6,905 nt of DNA from an uncultured Clostridia bacterium (GCA_945926705.1 CAMEMA010000052.1:1-6905), one strand, 5' to 3'. Counted from the stretch's first letter, positions 1-6,905 are shown. The notes: a model not told the origin generated them from the letters alone. Numbers and translations: made by a program.

Positions 1-463
1 AGTGGCGATAGGTCTGTGCCAGTGGATTATGTCTTGTTTTTTTAAAAATATTGATTATAAAGATGTTTCCGTTTACTCTTCGTACTTATGTTGTCTTATG
101 TGTGTTATAGGTCACATTTACCCTTGTTTTTTTGGTTTTAAGGGCGGAAAGGGAATCTTGACAGCGTGGTCTGCGATGTTTTTAATAGATTGGCGAGTTT
201 TTTTAACTCTTATAACTGTTTTTATAATAGTGATTTTGATAAGTAAAATTGTTTCTTTGGCCTCTGTTATAGCGGCTATTTCGTATCCAATATCTGTATT
301 TTTATTTTCTTGTTTATCAGAATATAAATTTTCATGTTATTTTGAATTTTTATTTCCGACATTGGTTGCTTTATTGATTTCAATTATAATACTTATTAAG
401 CATAGGAGTAATATTTTAAGACTTTTAAACGGAACTGAGAAAAGAATATCTGTACATAAATAA
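1..463 (+). CDS. plsY: PlsY glycerol-3-phosphate acyltransferase, C-terminal part (5' end outside window)
   Basis: Integral membrane enzyme of the PlsY family, which transfers an acyl group from acyl-phosphate (made by PlsX) to glycerol-3-phosphate, giving lysophosphatidic acid, the first step of membrane phospholipid synthesis. About 153 residues are visible; the family is usually near 200. The reading frame is open to the left edge, so the GTG at position 2 is probably an internal valine and the first membrane segment with the glycine-rich motif 1 is missing. Seen directly, counting from that GTG: the signature GHIYPCFFGFKGGKG (residues 37-51), the SKIVSLASVIAA segment (81-92) typical of the third cytoplasmic region, and the C-terminal motif KHRSNILRLLNGTE (133-146), plus several hydrophobic membrane spans. 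The stop lies 15 nt before the next start, and the stop codon touches that gene's Shine-Dalgarno sequence, so the two are probably co-transcribed. The call rests on two family motifs in the correct order. Confidence 0.93.
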   Translation, partial: VAIGLCQWIMSCFFKNIDYKDVSVYSSYLCCLMCVIGHIYPCFFGFKGGKGILTAWSAMFLIDWRVFLTLITVFIIVILISKIVSLASVIAAISYPISVFLFSCLSEYKFSCYFEFLFPTLVALLISIIILIKHRSNILRLLNGTEKRISVHK

Positions 464-478
464 GGAGGATTTTTTATC

Positions 479-1153
479 ATGCAATCGTATGTTATTCATT
501 TTATACGTCATGGATTGACAGAAGCCAATATTTCAGGTCGTTATGCGGGTGTTTGGGATATTCCGGTGTGTGAGGAAGGATTGCAAAAATTGCAAGATCT
601 TAAGCATTCTTACCAGTATCCTAAAGTTATGGAATACTATAGCAGTCCTCTTCAGCGGTGTATACAAACATGTGGAATTATATATCCGGAAATCAAACCG
701 GTAATTTTTGATGATTTAAAAGAATGTAATTTTGGAGATTGGGAAGGAAAGACTACGCAAGAACTTGCGGGAAATGAGTTATATTTAAAATGGATGAATC
801 GCGGTAATGATGTTGTACCGCCAAATGGAGAAAGCTGGAGTGCTTTTTATAAAAGAATAGGTTCTGCTTTTGAAAAAATAGTAGAATCTATGATGAGAAG
901 GAAAGTTATGTCTTCTGTTATTTTTACCCATGGTGGAGTAATAATGACTATTCTTGCCATGTACGGTATACCTAAAGCAGATTTTTATGAATGGATGGTC
1001 GACAACGGTTGCGGATATTCAGTTAGAATTACTCCCGGACTTTGGATGAGAGAAAAAGTAATGGAAGTTTATGAAAAAGTTCCGTTGGGTGCAAACGCAA
1101 GTATAAGCGGTGAATTTAAAAACTTAATTGATAATTTAAAAGAAAAGCATTAA
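479..1153 (+). CDS. Histidine phosphatase superfamily protein (phosphoglycerate mutase-like / CobC-like)
   Basis: Soluble 224-residue enzyme of the histidine phosphatase (branch 1) superfamily, which hydrolyses or moves phosphate groups through a phosphohistidine intermediate. Visible catalytic set: the N-terminal RHG motif in FIRHGLTEAN (R10, H11 as phospho-acceptor, G12), the second arginine in SSPLQR (R60), the acid E82 within LKECNFGDWEG, and the second histidine H151 in FTHGGV. All core residues are present, so an active enzyme is expected. The substrate is not decidable: close relatives include alpha-ribazole phosphatase (CobC), phosphoserine phosphatases and broad-specificity phosphatases, and no cobalamin genes are seen here. 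Start choice is firm: AAGGAGG at 462-468 lies 10 nt before the ATG. About 24 residues follow the core domain as a charged tail. It sits between plsY (15 nt gap) and typA (19 nt gap) on the same strand, which suggests one operon but says little about substrate. Confidence 0.9.
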   Translation: MQSYVIHFIRHGLTEANISGRYAGVWDIPVCEEGLQKLQDLKHSYQYPKVMEYYSSPLQRCIQTCGIIYPEIKPVIFDDLKECNFGDWEGKTTQELAGNELYLKWMNRGNDVVPPNGESWSAFYKRIGSAFEKIVESMMRRKVMSSVIFTHGGVIMTILAMYGIPKADFYEWMVDNGCGYSVRITPGLWMREKVMEVYEKVPLGANASISGEFKNLIDNLKEKH

Positions 1154-1172
1154 TTTTTAAGGAAGTAATATT

Positions 1173-2990
1173 ATGGGAAGTTTAAAAAAACTAAGAAATA
1201 TAGCAATAATTGCACACGTTGATCACGGAAAAACAACACTCGTTGATCAAATGCTTAAACAGAGCGGAATCTTCAGAACAAATGAAAGTGTTGCTGAAAG
1301 AGTTATGGATTCCGGAGATTTGGAAAGAGAAAGAGGAATTACGATTCTTTCTAAAAATACAGCAGTGATGTATAAAGATGTAAAAATAAATATAGTTGAT
1401 ACACCAGGTCATGCGGATTTTGGAGGAGAAGTCGAACGAATTTTAATGATGGTTGACGGAGTAGTATTACTGGTAGACGCGTTTGAAGGGTGTATGCCAC
1501 AAACCAGATTTGTTTTAAAGAAGGCTTTAAAGCTTGGCAAAAAACCTATTGTTGTAGTCAATAAAATAGATCGTCCGGGTTCAAGACCCAAAGAAGTTGT
1601 GGATGAGGTTCTTGATTTATTTATCGAACTTGGAGCAGATGAAAATCAAATAGAATTTCCGGTAGTTTATGCTTCGGGAAGAGATGGATATGCCTTTGTC
1701 AATGAAAATGACTCAAAAGAAAATCTGATGCCTCTTTTTGAAACAATTGTAAAAGAAGTTCCGGCGCCGCAAGGAGAAGAAGATGGTCCCTTGCAAATTC
1801 TTATTTCTAATATCGATTACGATGATTACGTAGGGCGTATAGGAGTAGGAAGAATAGAGCGCGGAAGTGTAAAGAGCGGTCAAAATGTAGTTTTATGCAC
1901 TCGTGACAGAGAAAACAAAAATGTTAAAATAGGTAAACTTTACACATTTGAAGGATTGAACAGAGTTGAGTCTGAAGAAGCAGGTTTAGGTGAAATAATA
2001 TCTATTTCCGGAATATCAGGCATAAATATCGGCGAAACTCTTTGTGACCCGAATAATATTGAACCGTTGCCTTTTGTTAAAATAGATGAACCTACGGTAT
2101 CGATGAATTTTATGGTCAATAATAGCCCTTTTGCTGGTCGTGAAGGTAAATTTGTTACTTCTAGAAATGTTAGAGACAGGCTTTTCAAAGAGGTTGAAAC
2201 TAATGTTTCACTTCGTGTGGAAGAAACAGATTCAGCAGATACTCTTAAAGTTTCAGGAAGGGGAGAATTACACCTTTCTATATTGATAGAAACTATGAGA
2301 AGAGAGGGTTATGAATTTCAAGTATCGAGACCCCAGGTAATAATGAAAAAAATAGACGGAGTACTTTGTGAACCTATAGAGATTTTAACTATAGAAGTTC
2401 CGGAAGAGTATGTTGGAGCTGTTATAGAAAAAATTGGTTCTAGAAAAGCTGAAATGGTAGATATGTCGCCAAAGGAAAGTGGAACTACGCAAATAGAATT
2501 TAGAGTACCTTCAAGAGGAATTATAGGATATCGTTCGGAATTTTTGACAGATACAAACGGAAAAGGTATCCTTAATCAGGTTTTTGATTCATATGAACCT
2601 TATAAAGGAGAAATATCTCAAAGGCGTCATGGGTCTTTGGTTGCTCATGAAACAGGTGTTTCTACCGGATATGGGCTGTTTGCCGCTCAAGACAGAGGTC
2701 GTCTTTTTATAGGTCCCGGCATAGATGTCTATGAAGGAATGGTCGTAGGTTCTACACCTAAAGCTGAAGACATTACTGTAAATGTATGTAAGAAAAAACA
2801 TGTTACAAATATGCGTGCTTCAGGTTCTGACGAGGCACTTAAACTTACACCGCCGAGTATTTTAAGTTTAGAGCAATCAATAGAATTTATAGACGATGAT
2901 GAATTACTTGAAGTTACTCCAAAAAGTTTGAGAATACGTAAAAAAATTCTTGATAAAACTATGAGACTTAGAAGTCAAGTTCAAAAATAA
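1173..2990 (+). CDS. typA: Translational GTPase TypA/BipA
   Basis: Ribosome-associated GTPase of the EF-G/LepA family. TypA binds the 70S ribosome near the A site and is known for roles in ribosome assembly and stress or cold adaptation. At 605 residues it has the normal family length. Seen in order: G1 P-loop AHVDHGKTT (14-22), switch region with RERGITI (52-58), G3 DTPGH (76-80, with the catalytic histidine H80), G4 NKID (130-133), G5-like ASGRDGYA (167-174), a beta-barrel domain II from about 205 to 300, EF-G-like domains III and V (about 303-480, with SGRGELHLSI near 361-370 and RGIIGYRSEF near 449-458), then the TypA-specific C-terminal domain with KKKHVTNMRASGSDE (about 540-555), whose basic loop reaches the decoding region in family structures. 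Shine-Dalgarno AAGGAAG at 1159-1165 is 7 nt before the ATG. It is last in the plus-strand run and is followed by a hairpin at 3052-3076. Nothing is missing or broken. Confidence 0.98.
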   Translation: MGSLKKLRNIAIIAHVDHGKTTLVDQMLKQSGIFRTNESVAERVMDSGDLERERGITILSKNTAVMYKDVKINIVDTPGHADFGGEVERILMMVDGVVLLVDAFEGCMPQTRFVLKKALKLGKKPIVVVNKIDRPGSRPKEVVDEVLDLFIELGADENQIEFPVVYASGRDGYAFVNENDSKENLMPLFETIVKEVPAPQGEEDGPLQILISNIDYDDYVGRIGVGRIERGSVKSGQNVVLCTRDRENKNVKIGKLYTFEGLNRVESEEAGLGEIISISGISGINIGETLCDPNNIEPLPFVKIDEPTVSMNFMVNNSPFAGREGKFVTSRNVRDRLFKEVETNVSLRVEETDSADTLKVSGRGELHLSILIETMRREGYEFQVSRPQVIMKKIDGVLCEPIEILTIEVPEEYVGAVIEKIGSRKAEMVDMSPKESGTTQIEFRVPSRGIIGYRSEFLTDTNGKGILNQVFDSYEPYKGEISQRRHGSLVAHETGVSTGYGLFAAQDRGRLFIGPGIDVYEGMVVGSTPKAEDITVNVCKKKHVTNMRASGSDEALKLTPPSILSLEQSIEFIDDDELLEVTPKSLRIRKKILDKTMRLRSQVQK

Positions 2991-3051
2991 TATATAATTT
3001 GATTTGTTACAAATTTTTAAACAATATGAATTCAAGAACCGCATAAAAACA

Positions 3052-3076
3052 CCGGCCGTCTATTAAAAACGGTCGG
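3052..3076 (+). terminator. Hairpin after typA, probable intrinsic terminator
   Basis: An 8-bp stem, CCGGCCGT (3052-3059) with ACGGTCGG (3069-3076), encloses a 9-nt AT-rich loop. One position pairs as G-U when transcribed from the plus strand but as an A-C mismatch from the minus strand, so the stem is better for transcripts leaving typA. The downstream stretch ATATTCATATTTAT is T-rich but has no clean T run; the minus direction has a T5 run (3045-3049) but the poorer stem. It may stop both convergent transcripts. A 9-bp inverted repeat (3023-3031 with 3079-3087) surrounds the hairpin and could lengthen it with a large internal loop. Confidence 0.65.
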
Positions 3077-3100
3077 ATATTCATATTTATCTGCATAAAT

Positions 3101-4036
3101 TTACGATTTCTTTTCATTACAATAATCAGCAAACGAGTTGATCTGCCCTTCCTTAAAGAACTTTAAATTTATATTTACTTTTTCTTCTTCATTAAATATA
3201 TTTTCAAGGAATCCAGGTTCATTTTTTAATTTAACGAGGCTTTTACTATCATCTTTAATTTGTGAAGCGCAGTGTTCGATAAATGATTTAGCAGTTGGAT
3301 AAATTACAGCTACATTTTTTCCAAGTGGTCCCTTTGCTATTCGATACGAAATGTGTCCATATTTCAATCCTTCTTTCACTAGGCTTTCAAGTTCTTGTGG
3401 ACAATATGCATCCATAAAATTATCTGATTCTTTCATATCAGTTTTGCGTTTATGATTGTCGATATATTTACTAACTGCCTTATCACTCATATAACCATTT
3501 ATAACATTCGATAATTCTTCATTAATATCAATAACAAATTTATCAATAGATTTATTTCCTGGATAGTCGTCTTTTAAAATCAAATCTTTTATGTCTTGAA
3601 GAGTACATTTGGCACCTAATTTAAGTTGTCTACAATTTATAACTAATCTTAATAAAGTATTTTCTTTTTTACTTTTAGTCAGTCCAAGCGTCACTTTGAA
3701 ACCATTAGTTAGTGTAAATTTTCTTGAGCAATCCAGGTCACGATCAGATGATTCATCAGTAATAAATGATATTAAATCAATTTTACCTTCTAAACTAGAC
3801 GCGCTATCAAAAAATATATGTTTTCCAATATAACCAGTCAAAAGAGAAAAAATATTTTCTTGCATTTTGCGTTTGGTTTCTTTATCTTCTGTGAATTGCA
3901 ATGTAAAATCTCTTAAGTCCTTTATACTATAGCATTGTGCTATTAATTTGGGTATAAAATAGTCTCCTACCCTAACTTTAATTCCTCCTCCACGCGAAGC
4001 TGTAAGTTTACTAAATTTAATAGAAGATGTTCCCAT
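3101..4036 (-). CDS. Unrecognised 311-residue soluble protein, isolated gene with its own promoter
   Basis: I do not recognise this protein. It has no signal peptide, no membrane span, no zinc-finger cysteine pairs, no P-loop and no obvious repeat. It is lysine-rich (about 50 K+R against 44 D+E by hand count) with seven scattered cysteines (35, 103, 135, 144, 212, 246, 306), which suggests a cytoplasmic protein. Alternating short hydrophobic strands and charged helices (for instance DKFVIDINEELSNVINGY at 165-182, and a glutamate/lysine-rich end) suggest a mixed alpha/beta fold. The start is the second of two in-frame ATGs: GGAGGG at 4044-4049 lies 7 nt before the ATG at 4036, while the first ATG (4051) overlaps that Shine-Dalgarno sequence and has none of its own. 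The gene stands alone, with a consensus promoter at 4109-4136 and hairpins on both sides, between two blocks of conserved genes. Its base composition is roughly that of its neighbours by eye. Coding status is supported by length, ribosome binding site and promoter, not by homology. Confidence 0.85.
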   Translation of the reverse strand: MGTSSIKFSKLTASRGGGIKVRVGDYFIPKLIAQCYSIKDLRDFTLQFTEDKETKRKMQENIFSLLTGYIGKHIFFDSASSLEGKIDLISFITDESSDRDLDCSRKFTLTNGFKVTLGLTKSKKENTLLRLVINCRQLKLGAKCTLQDIKDLILKDDYPGNKSIDKFVIDINEELSNVINGYMSDKAVSKYIDNHKRKTDMKESDNFMDAYCPQELESLVKEGLKYGHISYRIAKGPLGKNVAVIYPTAKSFIEHCASQIKDDSKSLVKLKNEPGFLENIFNEEEKVNINLKFFKEGQINSFADYCNEKKS

Positions 4037-4043
4037 GATTAAT

Positions 4044-4049
4044 CCCTCC
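4044..4049 (-). promoter_or_regulatory. Shine-Dalgarno site that fixes the start of the unrecognised gene
   Basis: On the minus strand GGAGGG is followed by 7 nt and then ATG at 4036. An in-frame ATG at 4051-4049 overlaps the first base of this site, so it cannot use it and has only A/T bases upstream. This makes 4036 the likely start and shortens the longest open frame by five residues. Confidence 0.88.
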
Positions 4050-4051
4050 AT

Positions 4052-4070
4052 TTTTAAATTTAATTTAAAA
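4052..4070. repeat. Perfect 19-bp AT-only palindrome in the 5' leader of the unrecognised gene
   Basis: TTTTAAATT (4052-4060) and AATTTAAAA (4062-4070) are perfect inverted copies around a single central base. It lies in the leader, between the predicted transcription start near 4102 and the Shine-Dalgarno site at 4044-4049, which it nearly touches. It could be an operator for a dimeric repressor or a weak hairpin near the ribosome binding site. Since it is purely A/T in an AT-rich gap, chance is also possible. Confidence 0.5.
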
Positions 4071-4108
4071 TAAATATTTTTTCAGTTTCAGGCCCAAAAC
4101 ATATATCC

Positions 4109-4136
4109 ATTATATATATATATATATTTTTGTCAA
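4109..4136 (-). promoter_or_regulatory. Consensus sigma-A type promoter for the unrecognised gene
   Basis: On the minus strand TTGACA (4136-4131) is followed by a 16-bp spacer and TATAAT (4114-4109), both exact matches to the vegetative sigma-factor consensus. Transcription would begin near 4102, giving a leader of about 65 nt before the ATG at 4036. Most of the spacer and the first part of the -10 box are formed by an alternating TA tract, so other registers of the -10 box could be used. The promoter lies downstream of the terminator at 4182-4207, so the gene is expected to be transcribed separately from uvrA and its partner. Confidence 0.82.
4111..4127. repeat. (TA)8 dinucleotide tract within the promoter spacer
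   Basis: Eight uninterrupted TA units plus one base run through the spacer between -35 and -10 and into the -10 box of the minus-strand promoter. Gain or loss of one unit by strand slippage would change the spacer from 16 bp to 18 or 14 bp. Confidence 0.9.
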
Positions 4137-4181
4137 GTGTATTTTTGAATTTTTATTAAAAATATAAATTTATTATAAAAA

Positions 4182-4207
4182 CCGACCATCCGCAAAAGGA
4201 TAGTCGG
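4182..4207 (-). terminator. Rho-independent terminator of the uvrA-DUF975 unit
   Basis: In the minus-strand transcript a 10-bp stem, CCGACTATCC with GGATGGTCGG (one G-U pair), closes a 6-nt loop and is followed at once by TTTTT (4181-4177) and further T/A-rich sequence. The G-U pair becomes a C-A mismatch on the plus strand, which supports the minus orientation. It lies about 55 nt after the stop codon of the DUF975 gene. Confidence 0.88.
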
Positions 4208-4261
4208 GATTGAAAATTAATTATAAAAAATTGAAATTAAGAATATTTTTAAAAATCAGAT

Positions 4262-4912
4262 TTATTTTAAATTTTTATAAAAATTCGTTACTGTAGCACT
4301 TACATACGGAATTACGTAAACAGATGCTATCCCCAAAGTAATAAAAGTTAAAACGTACCACCATATAAATGAAATATCTAACATAAATAAATCAAATTTA
4401 TGACCTTGCATAATTTGTTTACTTTTATTGAGAGCTTCAGTTGCACTCATTTCCGGATTATCTGCCAGAATCAAAAAAGACATTCTGTATGAATAAAATT
4501 TAACTATTCCCGGTATAAGAAAAAGTAGACTCCATAAAAATGTAAATATTTGAGTTAAGAGTAATAAAACTATGGATTTTCCCCAAGCTTTATTATAGCC
4601 TATTCCTATCATATTAAGCTTTGCTTTTTCTGAGTTTGTCATTTTAAGATATGCATGGCTTAGTGAAAATTTCAAATGTGAATAAAAAATTAATATAATT
4701 GCTCCGCTTAAACCGGAAATTCCCGACAAAAAGAGTATATCGGGTCTTGTAATAAAAAAGTAATCCGGAAAATTTATATTTATATTTAAAAAATCATTTA
4801 TGAATAGAGGAAATCTGAGTATCGCAAAAGATAACAAATAAAATACGAATAAGATTAGCAAGTTGTCTTTTATTTGAGATTTCGACATTGTTTTTAATTC
4901 TTTTCTTGTCAA
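4262..4912 (-). CDS. DUF975 family integral membrane protein
   Basis: Membrane protein of the DUF975 family, widespread in Firmicutes and without a settled function. Seen directly, counting from the TTG start: the N-terminal TRKELKTMSK segment typical of the family's first residues, hydrophobic spans near 17-35, 59-80, 113-135 and 175-205, and the family hallmark LIPGIVKFYSY...LADNPEMSATEALNKS...M.GHKFDLF (about 132-176). At 216 residues it is about normal length. The start is uncertain. TTG at 4912 has AAAGGA at 4924-4929, 11 nt upstream, and matches where relatives begin. An in-frame ATG at 4957 would add 15 residues but has no Shine-Dalgarno sequence. It follows uvrA by 66 nt (21 nt with the ATG start) on the same strand and is followed by a strong terminator, so read-through from uvrA is likely; no convincing promoter was seen in the gap. 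A link to DNA repair is not implied by sequence. Confidence 0.88.
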   Translation of the reverse strand: MTRKELKTMSKSQIKDNLLILFVFYLLSFAILRFPLFINDFLNININFPDYFFITRPDILFLSGISGLSGAIILIFYSHLKFSLSHAYLKMTNSEKAKLNMIGIGYNKAWGKSIVLLLLTQIFTFLWSLLFLIPGIVKFYSYRMSFLILADNPEMSATEALNKSKQIMQGHKFDLFMLDISFIWWYVLTFITLGIASVYVIPYVSATVTNFYKNLK

Positions 4913-4978
4913 TTTGCTTTCATTCCTTTCAAAAAATATCTTTTTATATTTTATCATAATAGGGAAAAAAGTAAATAT

Positions 4979-6905
4979 TTATAAAATTTTTTTAAGATAT
5001 TTTCCTGTATAAGAATTTTTATTTTCAGCAACTTCTTCCGGTGTTCCTTGTGCTACAATTTGTCCGCCGTTTTCTCCTCCTTCAGGTCCCAAATCTATTA
5101 AATAATCACAAATTTTTATTAAATCAAGATTATGTTCTATTATTATTATTGTATTGCCTGATTTTACAAGTTTTTGAAGAACTTCAGTAAGTCTGTGTAC
5201 ATCCGCAGTGTGAAGTCCGGTTGAAGGTTCATCAAGAATATAAAGAGTTTTCCCTGTAGCTCTTTTTGATAATTCTGTTGCGAGCTTTATTCTTTGAGCT
5301 TCTCCTCCGGAAAGAGTTGTCGATGATTGACCGAGTTTTAAATAACCAAGTCCTACTTCTTTGAGAGTATGCAATTTTGTTTTTATTTTTGGAATATTTT
5401 CAAAAAATTCATATGCTTCATCAACAGTCATATTTAAAACATCGTTTATATTTTTACCTTTATATTCAACTGATAAAGTTTCTCTGCTGTAACGTTTTCC
5501 TTTGCAAACTTCGCATGGAACGTATATATCCGAAAGAAAATGCATTTCTATTTTTATTATTCCGTCACCTTGACATGCCTCACAGCGTCCTCCTTTAACA
5601 TTAAAAGAAAATCTTCCACTTTTAAACCCTTTCGCTTTTGCATCGCTTGTGGAAGCAAACAGTTCTCGTATGTCTGTAAACACGCCGGTATAGGTTGCCG
5701 GATTTGAACGGGGAGTCCTCCCTATCGGAGATTGGTTTATATTAATAACCTTGTCTAAATTTTCAATTCCTCTAATTTCCTTATGTTTCCCAGGAATATT
5801 TTTTGCTCGATTAATCACCGAAGAAAGTTTTTTGTAAATAATTTCGTTTACAAGCGTTGATTTTCCTGAACCCGAAACGCCGGATACACCAGTAATGGTT
5901 CCGAGAGGTATGGCAACATTTAAATTTTTAAGGTTATGTTCTTTTGCTCCGATTATTTCTAAATATTTTCCGGTACCTTTTCTCCTAGTTTCAGGAACGG
6001 GAATAAATTTTTTATGACTTAAGTACTGACCTGTTATAGAGTTTTTACAATTTTTTATATCTTCAAGAGTGCCTGCACAAACTATTTCACCTCCGTTTAT
6101 ACCCGAACCAGGACCAACGTCGACAATATAGTCCGCAGCATACATTGTATCCTCATCATGTTCCACAACAATTACGCTATTACCGGCATCCCTGAGTTTT
6201 TTCAAGGAATCGATAAGTTTATCATTATCACGTTGATGCAGTCCTATGCTTGGTTCATCAAGAACATATAAAACACCCATTAATGCTGAACCTATTTGAG
6301 TTGCAAGGCGTATTCTTTGACTTTCTCCACCTGAAAGTGTTCCTGAACTGCGTGAAAGAGTTAAATATTCAAGGCCTACATTTTGTAAAAATTGAAGTCT
6401 GTTGTTTATTTCTTTCAGTATAGGAGATGCAATAAGTGAATCTTTTTCGCTCAATTTAATTGATTTTATGAATTTAATTAATTCTTTGATAGATTTTTCG
6501 CATAAATCCGAAATGTTTATATTCTCCACAGTAACTCCGAGAGCTGTATGAGAAAGGCGTTTTCCTTTACATTCATCGCATGGAATTTCATTCATAAATG
6601 CTTCTATTTCTTGCTTAATCCAATTACTTCCGGTTTCTCGAAATCTTCTTTCAAGATTAGGTATAATTCCTTCAAAGGAATTTTTATATTTAGATTCTCC
6701 GTAAGAAGTTTTTCTTATTAAATCTAATTTTTCTCCATTTGTACCGTAAAGAATTATATCCAGTATGTTTTCAGGTAAATCCTTAACAGGAGTATCAAGA
6801 GAAAATTTATACTTTTTTGAAAGAGCATCAAAATACATATTTGCAATTGAATTTCCTTCCATAGACCATCCGCTTCCTTTTATTCCACCTTCATGAATAG
6901 ATTTA
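4979..6905 (-). CDS. uvrA: UvrABC system protein A, C-terminal two thirds (5' end outside window)
   Basis: UvrA is the ABC-type ATPase that, as a dimer with UvrB, finds bulky DNA lesions and loads UvrB for nucleotide excision repair in the cytoplasm. The frame is open to the right edge, so the ATG at 6862 is internal: the 14 codons before it read in frame and continue the family sequence (about 641 residues visible of roughly 940). Counting from that methionine: [10 protein letters not shown] (94-103), first ABC signature LSGGE (176-180), its Walker B LDEP (201-204) and switch H235; second Walker [10 protein letters not shown] (328-336); the UvrA hallmark [16 protein letters not shown] (378-393); the C-terminal zinc module C427-X2-C430, C450-X2-C453; second signature LSGGE (517-521), Walker B LDEP (543-546) and switch H577. 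All ATPase and zinc residues in view are intact. The first Walker A and the N-terminal UvrB-binding region are off the window. A DUF975 gene follows downstream. Confidence 0.98.
   Translation of the reverse strand, partial: KSIHEGGIKGSGWSMEGNSIANMYFDALSKKYKFSLDTPVKDLPENILDIILYGTNGEKLDLIRKTSYGESKYKNSFEGIIPNLERRFRETGSNWIKQEIEAFMNEIPCDECKGKRLSHTALGVTVENINISDLCEKSIKELIKFIKSIKLSEKDSLIASPILKEINNRLQFLQNVGLEYLTLSRSSGTLSGGESQRIRLATQIGSALMGVLYVLDEPSIGLHQRDNDKLIDSLKKLRDAGNSVIVVEHDEDTMYAADYIVDVGPGSGINGGEIVCAGTLEDIKNCKNSITGQYLSHKKFIPVPETRRKGTGKYLEIIGAKEHNLKNLNVAIPLGTITGVSGVSGSGKSTLVNEIIYKKLSSVINRAKNIPGKHKEIRGIENLDKVININQSPIGRTPRSNPATYTGVFTDIRELFASTSDAKAKGFKSGRFSFNVKGGRCEACQGDGIIKIEMHFLSDIYVPCEVCKGKRYSRETLSVEYKGKNINDVLNMTVDEAYEFFENIPKIKTKLHTLKEVGLGYLKLGQSSTTLSGGEAQRIKLATELSKRATGKTLYILDEPSTGLHTADVHRLTEVLQKLVKSGNTIIIIEHNLDLIKICDYLIDLGPEGGENGGQIVAQGTPEEVAENKNSYTGKYLKKIL

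Noticed and set aside
2..4. GTG at position 2 as the true start of plsY
   Set aside because: The fragment lacks the N-terminal membrane span and motif 1 of PlsY, so this is an internal valine in a gene cut by the left edge.
1191..2801. Several minus-strand open frames of 60-82 codons within typA
   Set aside because: They are antisense shadows of a fully conserved gene and show no recognisable protein features.
2991..3100. Small RNA, tRNA or riboswitch in the typA to orphan gene gap
   Set aside because: Only the terminator-like hairpin and AT-rich sequence are present; no cloverleaf or known riboswitch core could be made out.
3609..3833. Plus-strand open frame of 74 codons opposite the orphan gene
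   Set aside because: It lies wholly inside the longer minus-strand gene, which has a promoter and ribosome binding site; no such signals were seen for this frame.
3052..4207. Insertion sequence or transposon bounded by inverted repeats
   Set aside because: The enclosed protein shows no transposase motif, the shared word is only about six bases, both hairpins make sense as terminators, and no target-site duplication was seen.
4208..4261. Short A/T inverted repeats just after the DUF975 stop codon
   Set aside because: They are short A/T runs expected by chance in this composition; the GC-rich stem at 4182-4207 accounts for termination.
5377..5598. Plus-strand open frame of 73 codons within uvrA
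   Set aside because: It is antisense to the conserved UvrA zinc-module region and has no independent support.
6820..6862. ATG at 6862 as the start of a shorter UvrA-like protein
   Set aside because: The frame runs on without a stop to the window edge and the upstream codons continue the UvrA sequence, with no ribosome binding site before this ATG; the gene is simply cut by the window.

Overview
The window looks like a chromosomal housekeeping stretch from a low-GC Gram-positive bacterium, most likely a clostridial Bacillota. Pointers are the AT-rich, A/T-ending codon use, strong AGGAGG-type ribosome binding sites, PlsY-type lipid synthesis, and a DUF975 membrane protein, a family common in Firmicutes. 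The exact genus cannot be read from this sequence.

Positions 1-2990 hold a plus-strand, operon-like run of three tightly spaced genes: the 3' part of plsY (acyl-phosphate:glycerol-3-phosphate acyltransferase, cut by the window edge), a histidine-phosphatase-family enzyme, and typA/bipA, a translational GTPase. A hairpin at 3052-3076 follows typA and separates it from the convergent minus-strand genes.

Positions 4182-6905 hold a minus-strand unit. It contains the C-terminal two thirds of uvrA (nucleotide excision repair, cut by the right edge), then a DUF975 integral membrane protein, then a well-formed intrinsic terminator at 4182-4207.

Between these two conserved blocks sits a stand-alone minus-strand gene (3101-4036) that I do not recognise. 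It encodes a soluble, lysine-rich protein of 311 residues. It has its own consensus promoter (TTGACA, 16 bp, TATAAT), and most of the promoter spacer plus part of the -10 box is an alternating TA tract, (TA)8. Dinucleotide slippage there would change the spacing between -35 and -10, the arrangement known from TA-tract phase-variable promoters such as the Haemophilus influenzae hif fimbrial promoters. Between promoter and gene lies a perfect 19-bp AT-only palindrome directly beside the Shine-Dalgarno sequence. That Shine-Dalgarno sequence overlaps an upstream in-frame ATG and so fixes the start at the second ATG. This isolated orphan gene with a possibly slippage-tunable promoter is the most interesting item here; the rest is ordinary core-genome content.
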